This document shows, piece after piece, positions 26,368-35,506 of a DNA stretch of 64,000 bases (positions within the stretch are counted from its first letter, which is position 1; every line of letters begins with the position of its first letter). Location of the stretch: the NCBI GenBank assembly GCA_001556995.1, contig LSKF01000129.1, positions 41,250 through 105,249 on the forward strand, written 5' to 3'. Position numbers and translations under genes: made by a program. The notes beneath the pieces were generated by a model, which saw only the letters and a list, made by a program, of their open reading frames with translations, did no database searches and had not been told where the DNA came from. This DNA comes from Erythrobacteraceae bacterium CCH12-C2 (GTDB lineage: Bacteria > Pseudomonadota > Alphaproteobacteria > Sphingomonadales > Sphingomonadaceae).

Positions 26368-26993
26368 AGCAGCTGGGGCTTTTGCCCAGCGCCCTTGGCC
26401 CAAGGCTCGGCGGTCTGATCGAGGGTGATTGGCCCCGCCCAGGGCTGGCACAGTGCAAGCGCCTCGCTGGGTGGCGCTGACAGCCAGCAAGGCTGATCTT
26501 GAGGCGCGAGCAGCACGGGCATCCGCTCGTGCACAGAGGCCGCATCGGTGCCTTCGCTATCGGTCATCACCATCGCATAGCAAGCGCCCCATTCCTCGCT
26601 CTCGCGCCATACCCCTGCCGCCGCGAACAGGGGCACGTCGGGCAGGCTGAGCCACGTCCGGGTCATGCGTCCCTTGGTCCCCTGCGCTTCGGCCCAGGCG
26701 GTGAGCGGGATGAGGCAGCGGCGCTCTTCGAAGGAGTGGCGCCAGAAAAAGCTGGAGAGCTTGTCGGTACGGGCGTTGTTGACGGGCTTGGGCTTAAGCG
26801 GCTGGCCCTTCGCGCCTTTCAGCACCAGCGGGAACCCCCAGGTCATCGGCCTGACCGCGCCCTCGGCCACCACCAGCCCGGTGTAGCCGGGATAGACCTC
26901 TGCCGCGAAGTTCGCGCCCGCCGCCGCGTCCACCGCATCGAACCACCCCGCCACCTCGCGGGCGTTCTTGGTCATGCGGTAGAGGTTGCACAT
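26364..26993 (-). CDS. SRAP-domain (YedK/HMCES) abasic-site protein
   Basis: A 209-residue SOS-response-associated peptidase family protein. Cys2, exposed after Met removal, is the residue that crosslinks to abasic DNA; NNARTDKLSSFFWRHSF, RRCLIPLTAWAE and SVHERMPVLL supply the Asn, Glu and His positions of the active site. It shields abasic sites in single-stranded DNA. It lies 1 base after ubiA on the same strand and is probably cotranscribed. No alphaproteobacterial LexA box was recognised upstream. Confidence 0.9.
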   Translation of the reverse strand: MCNLYRMTKNAREVAGWFDAVDAAAGANFAAEVYPGYTGLVVAEGAVRPMTWGFPLVLKGAKGQPLKPKPVNNARTDKLSSFFWRHSFEERRCLIPLTAWAEAQGTKGRMTRTWLSLPDVPLFAAAGVWRESEEWGACYAMVMTDSEGTDAASVHERMPVLLAPQDQPCWLSAPPSEALALCQPWAGPITLDQTAEPWAKGAGQKPQLL

Positions 26994-26994
26994 C

Positions 26995-27897
26995 TCAGGC
27001 GTTCCCCACCACGAAACACGCCGCCGCCATCAGCGCACCGGCCCAGCGGTTCGACCGGAACCGAGCGAGCGGGTTCATCGGATCATCGGCGTCGAGCGTC
27101 GCCACCTGCCACGCCAGATGCCCCGCCACGGGCAGCAACGCGAGAAGCGCGAGAGGATCAGCGCGGTAGAACCAGAAGCCTAGGGCCCACAGGCCAACAG
27201 CAGCGGCATAGAACCCCGCGACCCCCGCCTGCACCCGGCCGCCCATCGCCAGCGCCGAGGAGCGGATGCCGACCATCGCATCATCCTCGCGGTCCTGCAG
27301 CGCATAGATCGTATCGTAACCAATCACCCAAGCGATGCACCCGGCATAGACCGCAGCCAGCGCGTCCCAATTGTCGAAGCGCAGCTGCGTCCAGCCGACC
27401 AGCAGCCCCCAGTTGAGCACCATCCCCAGCCACGCCTGCGGCCACCACGTGATGCGCTTCATGAAGGGATAGGCCGCCACCAGCGCCAGGCTGCCGAGCG
27501 CGACAAGCTGCGCCTCAAGCCGCAGTTGCAGCAGCACGGCGAGCCCGATCAGGCACAGCGCCAGGAGCCAGCCCCATGCGACCCGCTTCGACACCCTCCC
27601 ACTCGCGACCGGACGCGCCGCTGTGCGGGCGACCTTCGCGTCGAGGTCGGCATCGACAATATCGTTGTAGACGCATCCCGCCCCGCGCATGGCGATGCTG
27701 CCCAGCAGCAGCCAGCCGAGTAGCGCGAATTGCACGCCAGCGCCTGCCAGCCACACCCCGAACACGCAGGGCCAGAACAACAACCACCAGCCAATCGGCC
27801 GGTCGAACCGGGCCAGCAGGGCCAAATCGCGCGGGAGGCGCGGCAGGCTTGCAACGAGGCCCTTATGCTCGCTGTCGGGGACGATGGTCTCGCTCAT
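26995..27897 (-). CDS. ubiA: 4-hydroxybenzoate octaprenyltransferase
   Basis: A 300-residue polytopic inner-membrane prenyltransferase of ubiquinone synthesis. The two Asp-rich magnesium-prenyl-diphosphate motifs are NDIVDADLDAKVARTAARP (about 75) and DTIYALQDREDD (about 198), with eight or nine predicted membrane segments. It provides quinone for the GlpD and cytochrome oxidase chains encoded nearby. It is divergent from rsmE with 39 bases between starts. Confidence 0.93.
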   Translation of the reverse strand: MSETIVPDSEHKGLVASLPRLPRDLALLARFDRPIGWWLLFWPCVFGVWLAGAGVQFALLGWLLLGSIAMRGAGCVYNDIVDADLDAKVARTAARPVASGRVSKRVAWGWLLALCLIGLAVLLQLRLEAQLVALGSLALVAAYPFMKRITWWPQAWLGMVLNWGLLVGWTQLRFDNWDALAAVYAGCIAWVIGYDTIYALQDREDDAMVGIRSSALAMGGRVQAGVAGFYAAAVGLWALGFWFYRADPLALLALLPVAGHLAWQVATLDADDPMNPLARFRSNRWAGALMAAACFVVGNA

Positions 27898-27936
27898 GAC
27901 TTGCTTCCTAGCGGCGCGAGCGCCTAGTGCAAAGCC

Positions 27937-28680
27937 ATGCCCGCCACTCCCGCCTGGCCCCCCAAAAGCGCGCCCCGCCTATTTGTGCCCGATGAACTGG
28001 GCATCGGCCGCATCTTTGCGCTGGAAGGGTCGCAGGCACATTATCTCGGCAAGGTGATGCGGGTGCGTGAAGGCGATGTCGTGATCCTGTGCGACGACAT
28101 CACCGGCGAATGGGCGGCGCGGGTCGGACAGGTGGGCAAGCACCGCGTCGATGTGACCGTGGCTGAGCAGCTCCGCTCGCGCGAGAGCGTGCCCGATTTG
28201 TGGCTTTGCCCGGCCCTGCTCAAGAAGGATCGTTTCGATCTGGTGCTGGAGAAGGCGACCGAACTCGGCACCGCCCGCATCCAGCCGCTGGTCACCCGCC
28301 GCTGCGTCGCTGACAAACTCAACATGGAGCGCGCCCGCGCGATCGCCACCGAAGCGGCCGAACAATGCGCCCGCACCGCCTTGCCGCAGCTGGCCGAACC
28401 GCTGAAGCTCGACGCTTTGCTGGCAGGCTGGCCCGAAGACCGCGCCCTGTTCTTGGCCGACGAGAATGGGGGCGAACCTGCCGCCGCCACTTTCGCACAG
28501 CACAAAGGCCCGGCAGCGATCCTTATCGGCCCCGAAGGCGGCTTCGATGATGCCGAGCGCGCCGCCATCCGCGCTCACCCCGCTGCGCGCGCCATCACCC
28601 TCGGCCCGCGCATCCTGCGCGGCGAGACCGCCGCCATCGCCGCGCTCAGCGTCTGGATGGCCATCGCCGGCGATTGGTAA
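27937..28680 (+). CDS. rsmE: 16S rRNA (uracil1498-N3)-methyltransferase
   Basis: A 247-residue SPOUT-class methyltransferase. An N-terminal PUA-like domain (residues 10-75, RLFVPDELGIGRIFALEG) precedes the knotted catalytic domain with ILIGPEGGFDDAERAAI and the C-terminal LGPRILRGETAAIAALSVW, the RsmE signatures. It modifies U1498 of the small-subunit rRNA. The rsmE-gshA pairing is common in alphaproteobacteria. Confidence 0.94.
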   Translation: MPATPAWPPKSAPRLFVPDELGIGRIFALEGSQAHYLGKVMRVREGDVVILCDDITGEWAARVGQVGKHRVDVTVAEQLRSRESVPDLWLCPALLKKDRFDLVLEKATELGTARIQPLVTRRCVADKLNMERARAIATEAAEQCARTALPQLAEPLKLDALLAGWPEDRALFLADENGGEPAAATFAQHKGPAAILIGPEGGFDDAERAAIRAHPAARAITLGPRILRGETAAIAALSVWMAIAGDW

Positions 28681-28721
28681 GCGCAAGGCCCGCGTCACAT
28701 ATCCGCAAGATAATTGCGCTT
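28679..28721. repeat. Inverted repeat after rsmE
   Basis: AAGCGCAA (28679-28686, overlapping the rsmE stop) and TTGCGCTT (28714-28721) are perfect inverted copies 27 bases apart in the interval before gshA. No T-run follows. An operator or leader structure for gshA is possible. Confidence 0.3.
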
Positions 28722-28799
28722 GGGGTCCGCAAAGGCAAATGAGCCTTCCCACGTCCAGATCAGTTTTCTAAAGCCACCGGCCAGAGAGGGCCTCACCCA

Positions 28800-30170
28800 A
28801 TGAGCACACGCGATACCAGCACGGCGGACGATCCGATCATCGAGAGCTTCGAGCAGCTGCTCACCCCGATGATCAAGGGCGAAAAGCCGCCCGAGCGCTG
28901 GCGGATCGGCACCGAGCATGAAAAGCTGGTGTACAAGCGGTCGGACAAGCGCGCGCCTTCCTATGATGAGCCGTGCGGTATCCGCGACCTGCTCAAAGGG
29001 CTGGAGAGCTTCGGCTGGAGCCCGGTGGAGGAAGGGGGCAACGTCATCGCCTTAAAGGGCGCGGACGGGGCCATCAGCCTTGAACCGGCGGGGCAGCTCG
29101 AATTGTCGGGCGCACCGCTGGAAAACCTCCACCAGACCTGTGCCGAGACCGGGCGTCACCTCGCGCAGGTCAAAGAGGTAGGTGAGAAATGCGGGGTGAG
29201 CTACCTCGGCCTCGGCATGTGGCCCGACAAGACCCGCGAAGAGCTGCCAATCATGCCCAAGGGCCGATACGACATCATGCTGCGGCACATGCCGCGGGTG
29301 GGCACCATGGGCCTCGACATGATGCTGCGCACCTGCACCATTCAGGTGAACCTCGATTACCAGTCCGAAGCTGACATGGTGAAGAAGTTCCGCGTCGGCC
29401 TCGCGTTGCAACCGCTGGCGACCGCGCTGTTTGCCAATTCACCTTTCACCGAGGGCAAGCCCAACGGGTTCCTCTCTTATCGTTCGCACATCTGGTCAGA
29501 CACTGATCCGGCGCGCACCGGGATGCTGCCCTTCGTGTTTGAGGACGGCTTCGGCTACGAACGCTGGGCGCGGTACATGCTGGATGTGCCGATGTATTTC
29601 GTCTTCCGCGACGGCAAATATATCGACGCAGCGGGCCTCTCGTTCCGCGATTTCCTCGACGGCAAGCTCTCGGTCCTCCCCGGCGAACGCCCGACACAGA
29701 GCGATTGGTGGGATCACCTCTCCACCGCCTTCCCCGAGGTGCGGCTCAAGAGCTTCCTCGAAATGCGCGGCGCGGATGGCGGGCCGTGGAGCCGGATTTG
29801 CGCGCTGCCCGCCTTCTGGGTCGGGCTGCTTTACGACCAAGGCGCGCTCGATGCGGCGTGGGATCTGGTCAAGGGCTGGACGATGGAGGAACGCGAGGCA
29901 CTACGTTCCGCTGCACCCCGGCTGGCGCTGGATGCACCCGTCCCCGGCGGCGGTACCCTGCGCGATATCGGGCGCGAGGCCTTGAAGATCGCACATCAGG
30001 GTCTAGCGTCGCGCGCGCGGCTGAATGCGGCGGGCGACAACGAAACCGGCTACCTCGAAACCCTCGACGAAATCGTCGCCAGCGGCAAGGTTCCCGCCCA
30101 GCGCTTGCTCGACGCCTATCACGGCGAATGGAACGGCGATATTACAAGAGTTTACGAACAGTCATTCTGA
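28800..30170 (+). CDS. gshA: Glutamate-cysteine ligase (plant/proteobacterial type)
   Basis: A 456-residue GCS2-type enzyme making gamma-glutamylcysteine, the first step to glutathione. Diagnostic stretches are RIGTEHEKLVY (about 39), ISLEPAGQLELSGAP (about 95), MMLRTCTIQVNLDYQSE (about 177) and ANSPFTEGKPNGFLSYRS. Length is normal for the alphaproteobacterial/plant group. GAGAGGG lies about 10 bases before the ATG. The monooxygenase-like gene follows after 12 bases. Confidence 0.94.
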   Translation: MSTRDTSTADDPIIESFEQLLTPMIKGEKPPERWRIGTEHEKLVYKRSDKRAPSYDEPCGIRDLLKGLESFGWSPVEEGGNVIALKGADGAISLEPAGQLELSGAPLENLHQTCAETGRHLAQVKEVGEKCGVSYLGLGMWPDKTREELPIMPKGRYDIMLRHMPRVGTMGLDMMLRTCTIQVNLDYQSEADMVKKFRVGLALQPLATALFANSPFTEGKPNGFLSYRSHIWSDTDPARTGMLPFVFEDGFGYERWARYMLDVPMYFVFRDGKYIDAAGLSFRDFLDGKLSVLPGERPTQSDWWDHLSTAFPEVRLKSFLEMRGADGGPWSRICALPAFWVGLLYDQGALDAAWDLVKGWTMEEREALRSAAPRLALDAPVPGGGTLRDIGREALKIAHQGLASRARLNAAGDNETGYLETLDEIVASGKVPAQRLLDAYHGEWNGDITRVYEQSF

Positions 30171-30182
30171 GGGAGAGGTAAC

Positions 30183-30485
30183 ATGCTGATCGTGCTGGCC
30201 AAGGCCAAGGTGGGCGAAGGGGCGATGGAGGCTGCCCGCGCGGCGATTGCTGACATGGTGGCGGCCTCAAATGCTGAAGAGGGCTGCATCGCCTATACCT
30301 TTACGCAGGATGTGCTCGATCCGACAGTGCTCCACATCGTCGAGAAATGGCAGGATGATGCCGCCCTCGCCGCGCATTTCGCCACGCCGCACATGGCCGC
30401 CTTTGGCGCAGCGATTGCAGGGCTCGATTTCCAGGTAATCGAGGTGGTGAAATTCCAGGCCGATGAAGGCAAACCTCTAAGGTAA
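30183..30485 (+). CDS. ABM-domain protein (putative quinol monooxygenase family)
   Basis: A 100-residue dimeric ferredoxin-like barrel protein of the antibiotic biosynthesis monooxygenase/YgiN family: AIADMVAASNAEEGCIAYTF, LHIVEKWQDDAALAAHFATPHM are typical. Members act on quinols or heme or have no known reaction; the substrate cannot be inferred. A GGGAGAGGTAAC ribosome site precedes the ATG; it is probably cotranscribed with gshA and convergent with the next gene. Confidence 0.82.
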   Translation: MLIVLAKAKVGEGAMEAARAAIADMVAASNAEEGCIAYTFTQDVLDPTVLHIVEKWQDDAALAAHFATPHMAAFGAAIAGLDFQVIEVVKFQADEGKPLR

Positions 30486-30489
30486 CGCC

Positions 30490-31902
30490 CTACTCCGCCG
30501 GGAAAGGTTGCTCGGTCGACGCGGCGGGGCGGCCTCCTCCGGTGATGGCACGCTTCAATCGCTCCAGCGGCGCGGTGATCAGACCGTGTTCGGCCATCCA
30601 TGCGTGGTACTCCGCGTATTTGGGATCTTCGGCGAGGAGGTGCGCTTCCTCGGTCCGGGCGCGCCAATAGTAGATGGCGTTGACCGCCAGCAGGAAGACA
30701 CTGTTCCGCACCGCGTCCAACACCGAGCCACTGGTCACCAGAAACGGCAGTGTCGATGCCCACCAGAACAGGTTCTTCGACAGATAGGCCGGGTGACGAG
30801 TGAAGCGGTAGGGCCCGTTGGTGATAACGCCGCGATAGGTCAGATTGGAAAAGCGGATACCGAAAATCACCGTCGCCCAAGCGTAAATCGCCGTCAAAAC
30901 AACCAAAAGCCCGCCCCAAGTCCATAGCAAAGCATCAGTCGCGGCCAGCCAGTGCGCCCATCCGGGCGTATCGAATTCATAGTTCAGCACCTGCCTGTCC
31001 GACCCAATAATCCCCCACACAAAAGGCGGATAGCACATCAAGGCCGCCAGCCACCCGGCCAGCAGCGGATTGCCCGACCGGATGTGCGAATCCAGCGGGC
31101 GCAGCGTCAGCAGATAACCGACCGTGCCGATCTGCACGTCGATCACGAACAGCAGCGTCACCAGCATCATGGCGAGATCCGCCGGATGGCTCGTGATCTG
31201 CCCAAGGTCTGCCTCGACCACCTGGGCGAAACCGCCCGGCAGGATCGAGATCATGAAGGCCCCGAAGAAGCCTTTGATGGCCCAGGCCCGCCAATGCTTG
31301 GCAATTGCCGCGCTGTCCCAGTGCTCGCGCCCGATCACCCCGCCGCCGAGCAGGAAGGCACCGAAGTGCCAAGTGCCGTCGCGCGGGTCGATCAGATGCC
31401 GGTCGAGCCAGATCACATAGGGGACCGACAGTGCGACCATGGGGATGATCGCAAACCGCAGAACCTCCATCGCGAAGAGGTAGGAACCATCCCAATACCA
31501 GCGCGCAAGCCCATAGAAAGCCGCGAGAATTCCCCATGTCGCCCACAGCCCGCACAGCTTGACCATCGCCATCGGCAGGACCGCATCGAGCGGGCGGCGC
31601 AGGGTCCAGTCGATGCCGGTCGAGGGACGCAGGTGGACCTTGTCGACCAGCAGCGACCAAGCGGTCATTGGCACTGCGGTGAACAGCATCGCGGCCAGCG
31701 CCGCGTAGGGCCCGGACAAGACGCCCCGCGCCGCCCCGAGCTCTCCCTCCAACCCGATCGCCGCGGCAATCGCCGGGTAACTGCGGCAGAAGATAATCCA
31801 GACGAACAGCCCGATCAGGCCTGCCAGCCCGACCCCGGTCGAGACATCGCTGGGCGGGGGCGCGGGGCGCGCGGTTGGATCGGCAAAGGGAGACGCAGTC
31901 AT
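30490..31902 (-). CDS. Polytopic membrane protein with C-terminal isoprenylcysteine methyltransferase-like domain
   Basis: A 470-residue membrane protein. About nine hydrophobic segments are visible. The C-terminal part (about 340-450) has GVITNGPYRFTRHPAYLSKN and a terminal helix ending in EEAHLLAEDPKYAEYHAWM, the SAM-binding signatures of the ICMT/phospholipid methyltransferase superfamily. The first 300 residues (for instance GREHWDSAAIAKHWRAWAIK) are not recognised and make the protein about twice the size of simple ICMT-like enzymes. A membrane lipid or quinone substrate is possible; none is shown. Confidence 0.7.
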   Translation of the reverse strand: MTASPFADPTARPAPPPSDVSTGVGLAGLIGLFVWIIFCRSYPAIAAAIGLEGELGAARGVLSGPYAALAAMLFTAVPMTAWSLLVDKVHLRPSTGIDWTLRRPLDAVLPMAMVKLCGLWATWGILAAFYGLARWYWDGSYLFAMEVLRFAIIPMVALSVPYVIWLDRHLIDPRDGTWHFGAFLLGGGVIGREHWDSAAIAKHWRAWAIKGFFGAFMISILPGGFAQVVEADLGQITSHPADLAMMLVTLLFVIDVQIGTVGYLLTLRPLDSHIRSGNPLLAGWLAALMCYPPFVWGIIGSDRQVLNYEFDTPGWAHWLAATDALLWTWGGLLVVLTAIYAWATVIFGIRFSNLTYRGVITNGPYRFTRHPAYLSKNLFWWASTLPFLVTSGSVLDAVRNSVFLLAVNAIYYWRARTEEAHLLAEDPKYAEYHAWMAEHGLITAPLERLKRAITGGGRPAASTEQPFPAE

Positions 31903-32050
31903 AGCCTCCCTGCCCTACACGCAAAGAGTTAACACCCCGGCAAACTGGCGCGATGGCGCGCAAACCGCTGCAACCGCCCCGCCATGACCTGCCAACGACA
32001 CGCCAACGGGGCGCAAACGGCGCCGGAAAGTACTCGCCCTCGGTAGGCGC

Positions 32051-33397
32051 CTAGCGCCAGGCGTGGATCGTGCCGCTGTCGTCCAACAGATACAGCATCC
32101 CGTCAGCCACAATCGGCGCGAGGCTGATCGGCTGGCCAATATCAGCAAACAGCGACGCCGACCCTTCCCCCGTGCTGACCTTCCACAGCTCGCCGCGCGA
32201 ACTGGCGACCCAGAGGTGGCCGCCTGCCAGCACCGGTCCGGTCCAGAAGATCGGACCTTCCTTGTCCTTGACATCGCGATAGGCCTGCAACTGGGTAATC
32301 CAGCGCACCCGGCCGCTCGACCGGGCAATCGCCAGCAGGCGCGCATCGTCGGTCAGGGTGAAGATCCATTCGCCCGCAATCGCTGGCGTGGAAATCCCTG
32401 CAAGGTTCAATTCCCAGATGCGCTGGCCGGTGATCAGTTCATAGGCGGCCATGCGCCCGCCCTGCCCCAGCGCATAGACGCGTCCCGAATCGATGATCGG
32501 ATCGGCGTCAATATCGGTGATCGAGCCCACCGTAGTCGAGATATTGGTGCGCGCCAGCGCGTCTGACCACAGCACCCTGCCGTTCTCATAGCGATAGGCG
32601 GTCAATTCACCGCTCGAATACCCTGCGACGATCGTGCCCTGCCCGGCGGCGGGCGCCGCCACGCCGAACACGCCCGATTGGGTGTTCGATCCGCTTTCAT
32701 CCCACACCAACGAACCATCATTGATATTGAGCGAGATGAGCTGGTTGTCCTGCGTCATCACGAACAGCTGGCCAAAGGCGATGGTAGGCGAGCCGCGCAG
32801 GGGACCCGCGGGCGTGACCGTCCACAGCACTTCGCCCGTGTCAGCGTTCAGCGCCTTCACATCGCCGGCGCCATTGGTGGCGTAGAGCTTGCCCGCTTCA
32901 TAGCTGACCCCGCCGCCGAAAGCCGAAGGGCGCATGTCATCGGACATGGAGTCCTCGCCGCGCGACCAGATACGCGCGCCGGTTTTCCTGTCGAAGGCGG
33001 TGATCATGCCATCCGTGCCTGCGACAAACAGCATGCTCCCGCCGACCACCGGCGCGGAAGCGAGGCGTTCGCGATTGCTCGATCCGGCGATCTGGGCGGT
33101 CCAGACCTTAGCGGGATTCTCGGCCAGCTGGAGGTGGCCATAGGACTTGTTCGGAGCCCCGCCAGCCTGCGCCCATTCGGGATTGCTGCGCGCGGGGGGC
33201 AGCACCACGGTGATCCCGGCAAGCGACGGATCGACGTCAGTGCTTTTTTCGATCTTTGAGAGGATCGGAATGCGATTGCCGACCGTGGGCGTGGTCTTGT
33301 CATCCCCGCCGCCGAACAAGCCGCCTTTGCAGCCCGTCAATCCGGCCGCCATGATGCCCGCCAGCAGGGCGGCGCGCGCAATTTTGGTGTTTCTCAT
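32051..33397 (-). CDS. bamB: Outer-membrane protein assembly factor BamB (lipoprotein)
   Basis: A 448-residue lipoprotein from ATG 33397: signal peptide with lipobox LTGC (Cys23), then an eight-bladed PQQ-like beta-propeller with repeated W/GxLYAL-type blades (ALNADTGEVLWTVTPAGPL, LNINDGSLVWDESG, ITGQRIWELNL, SSGRVRWITQL). BamB helps BamA fold outer-membrane proteins. An in-frame ATG at 33418 would add seven residues before the signal peptide. The gene follows the YfgM-like gene directly, an arrangement conserved in proteobacteria; der, often next, is absent here. Confidence 0.9.
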   Translation of the reverse strand: MRNTKIARAALLAGIMAAGLTGCKGGLFGGGDDKTTPTVGNRIPILSKIEKSTDVDPSLAGITVVLPPARSNPEWAQAGGAPNKSYGHLQLAENPAKVWTAQIAGSSNRERLASAPVVGGSMLFVAGTDGMITAFDRKTGARIWSRGEDSMSDDMRPSAFGGGVSYEAGKLYATNGAGDVKALNADTGEVLWTVTPAGPLRGSPTIAFGQLFVMTQDNQLISLNINDGSLVWDESGSNTQSGVFGVAAPAAGQGTIVAGYSSGELTAYRYENGRVLWSDALARTNISTTVGSITDIDADPIIDSGRVYALGQGGRMAAYELITGQRIWELNLAGISTPAIAGEWIFTLTDDARLLAIARSSGRVRWITQLQAYRDVKDKEGPIFWTGPVLAGGHLWVASSRGELWKVSTGEGSASLFADIGQPISLAPIVADGMLYLLDDSGTIHAWR

Positions 33398-33421
33398 AGC
33401 CGTCCGTTCACAATCCATTTC

Positions 33422-34201
33422 TTATTGGGCATCGGCAGCGCCGCTTGCCCCGGACGCTGTCACGCCTTGATCCTTGAGCAGCTTGTCGACGTCGATCACG
33501 GCATCAACCCCGAGCAGCCCCGCCATCTGCCGCGCGCGCGAGCGCAGGGTTTCCGGCTGGTCCTCATCCTTGGCGATGTCGGCAAACAGCTTGCCTGCCT
33601 CGGCCCGGTTGCCGTTTTCGAGATGGGCCATTGCGACCAATTCCCCGGCGCTGCCGAACCATGCATTGTCAGGCTTGGCGAGCGGGCTGAGCGCGGCGAT
33701 GACATCGGCGGGCTTCATCGTGTCGAAATTGGTCGCAACCTCGCGCACCTTGGCCAGATCGCGCAGCGCAGGCGGCGTGGTGGGATCGGCGGCAATAGCC
33801 TTGTAGAGGGTCGTCGCCTTGGCGATGTCGCCCTCTTCCAGTGCGGCACCGGCCTGCAAGAACCGCGCCGAGACACGTGCCCCCGCTGACGAACTGTCGG
33901 CCAGCAGCGGCGCGACCTTTTCGCTCGCGGTCTTGAAATCGCGCTGGTCGATATAGTCGAGCGCGCTCGTCAGGGTTTCGGACTGGGTCTCCAGCGCGCG
34001 CTCGCGGTAGTGATCCCAGATCAGATAGCCGCCCAGCCCGGCGATCAGCAGCACGATGCCGCCGAGCAGCTTAACCCCGTGATCCTTGAGGAAACCCAGC
34101 AAGGCGTCCTCACGAACGGCCTCGTCGATCTCGCGGATCAGAACCTCGTCCTCCGCCGAAGCGGTCGGTGCGGATGGGGTGGTGATCGGATTGCGCGCCA
34201 T
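33422..34201 (-). CDS. YfgM-like TPR membrane protein
   Basis: A 259-residue protein with an acidic cytosolic N-terminus, one transmembrane segment (about 42-65, VKLLGGIVLLIAGLGGYLIW) and a periplasmic tetratricopeptide-like region (about 70-240). This architecture and the position just upstream of bamB match YfgM, which links SecYEG to periplasmic chaperones. ATG 34201 is supported by GAGGAA 11 bases upstream; upstream in-frame codons look non-coding. Confidence 0.85.
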   Translation of the reverse strand: MARNPITTPSAPTASAEDEVLIREIDEAVREDALLGFLKDHGVKLLGGIVLLIAGLGGYLIWDHYRERALETQSETLTSALDYIDQRDFKTASEKVAPLLADSSSAGARVSARFLQAGAALEEGDIAKATTLYKAIAADPTTPPALRDLAKVREVATNFDTMKPADVIAALSPLAKPDNAWFGSAGELVAMAHLENGNRAEAGKLFADIAKDEDQPETLRSRARQMAGLLGVDAVIDVDKLLKDQGVTASGASGAADAQ

Positions 34202-34363
34202 GCGAACCGGTGTTCCTCGTTGATGCTGGCCGCTGCCCTGCGGCAAGCGGTATGAAGCGCGCTCTTTAGGCAGGTGATGCGCTTGGCGCAATGGCAGGTG
34301 CGTATGGGCCGTTTGAGCGCCCGATCTGCAACGGCAGAATTGAACCTGCGATGAAGCGCAGAC

Positions 34364-35506
34364 TCAGAAATCGCGGCCCATCGCGGCGGCATAGACCGCG
34401 CGGTAGCGGGCGACCATCGCCGTGATATCATATTCGGCGCGCGCCTTTTCCCGATTGGCCGCGCCCAGTTGCGCCCTCAGCGCAGGGTCAGCGGCGAGCT
34501 CGGCGAGCATCGTGCCCAGCGCGTGTGCATCGGCGGGCACGGCGATAAAGCTGCGATTGGGCTCGGAAACCATCGCGCGGATATCGCCCACATCGGGCGC
34601 GGCGACCGGCAACCCGGCCGCCATCGCTTCCACCACCGACAGCGGGAACTGCTCGGAGGCTGAAGACAGCGCGAAGATATCAAACAGGCCGATGACCTGC
34701 GCCGGATCGGCGAGCGCCCCGGGCAAGTGCACCCGGTGACTGATTTCGCACAGCTCGGCAGCGGCGCGGATGGCCTCGCGCTCGGGCCCTTCGCCGATGA
34801 TCACGAGATGCCAGTCCTCGGGCAGGTGCGTCATCGCGTCGACCAGCATCGGCAATTGCTTGACCGCGCGCAGGCCCGCCAGCGTGCCGACCCAGTGCTC
34901 ACCTTCGCGTTTGATCACGCGGAGCAGGCCGGGTTGGGGCTTGGCGGCGAAAGCGGCGGTGTCGATGCCGTTGGGGATGCGTGCGATCTTGGCAGGTGGC
35001 TGATGCCAGACATCGCGCGCGATCCGCTCCAGCCCCGTGCTCGGCACGATCACCCGCGCCGCGCCCCTGAGCGCAGCTTGCCGGTAAAGATTGCGCCGCC
35101 GCTTCAAACGCTGCGCCTCGTCCTCGTTGAAGCCATCCTCGTGGTGGACCAGCGGGGGAAGGCCGAAGCTGGCGGCGAAAGCAGTATGCGCCATCGCCAC
35201 GTCCATCGCGCCCCAATTGTAGGTGCAGATGAGGTCATAGCCCTTGAGCATCTGCGCCAGCGCGGCCAGCCGCCCCGGCGAAGGAAAGCCCGCCAGCGCC
35301 GGAAAATCGCTGGGAAAGCGCGCCGTCACGCCGCGATCGATCAGCGCCCGCGCGCCCATCGCCTCGGGCTCGGCCGAAACAATGGTGTGGGTGAGCTGCG
35401 GCCCGAAAGCATTCATCAGCCGCACGCTGCGCACCTCCTTGCCCCCGGGGTTGAAGGTCGAGTGGCAATGCAGAATGCTGGGACGGCCCGCTGTCGGCGG
35501 CGTCAT
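34364..35506 (-). CDS. Glycosyltransferase family 4 (GT-B)
   Basis: A 380-residue GT-B glycosyltransferase: N-terminal ILHCHSTFNPGGKEVRSVRLM acceptor-side fold, central PNGIDTAAF, and the nucleotide-sugar-binding C-terminal half with LVIIGEGPEREAI, SSASEQFPLSVVEAMAAGLPVAA and VGDIRAMV (the ExxxxxxE retaining motif). It could act in exopolysaccharide or lipid glycosylation. ATG 35506 overlaps the hydrolase stop by 4 bases, so the two are translationally coupled. Confidence 0.88.
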   Translation of the reverse strand: MTPPTAGRPSILHCHSTFNPGGKEVRSVRLMNAFGPQLTHTIVSAEPEAMGARALIDRGVTARFPSDFPALAGFPSPGRLAALAQMLKGYDLICTYNWGAMDVAMAHTAFAASFGLPPLVHHEDGFNEDEAQRLKRRRNLYRQAALRGAARVIVPSTGLERIARDVWHQPPAKIARIPNGIDTAAFAAKPQPGLLRVIKREGEHWVGTLAGLRAVKQLPMLVDAMTHLPEDWHLVIIGEGPEREAIRAAAELCEISHRVHLPGALADPAQVIGLFDIFALSSASEQFPLSVVEAMAAGLPVAAPDVGDIRAMVSEPNRSFIAVPADAHALGTMLAELAADPALRAQLGAANREKARAEYDITAMVARYRAVYAAAMGRDF

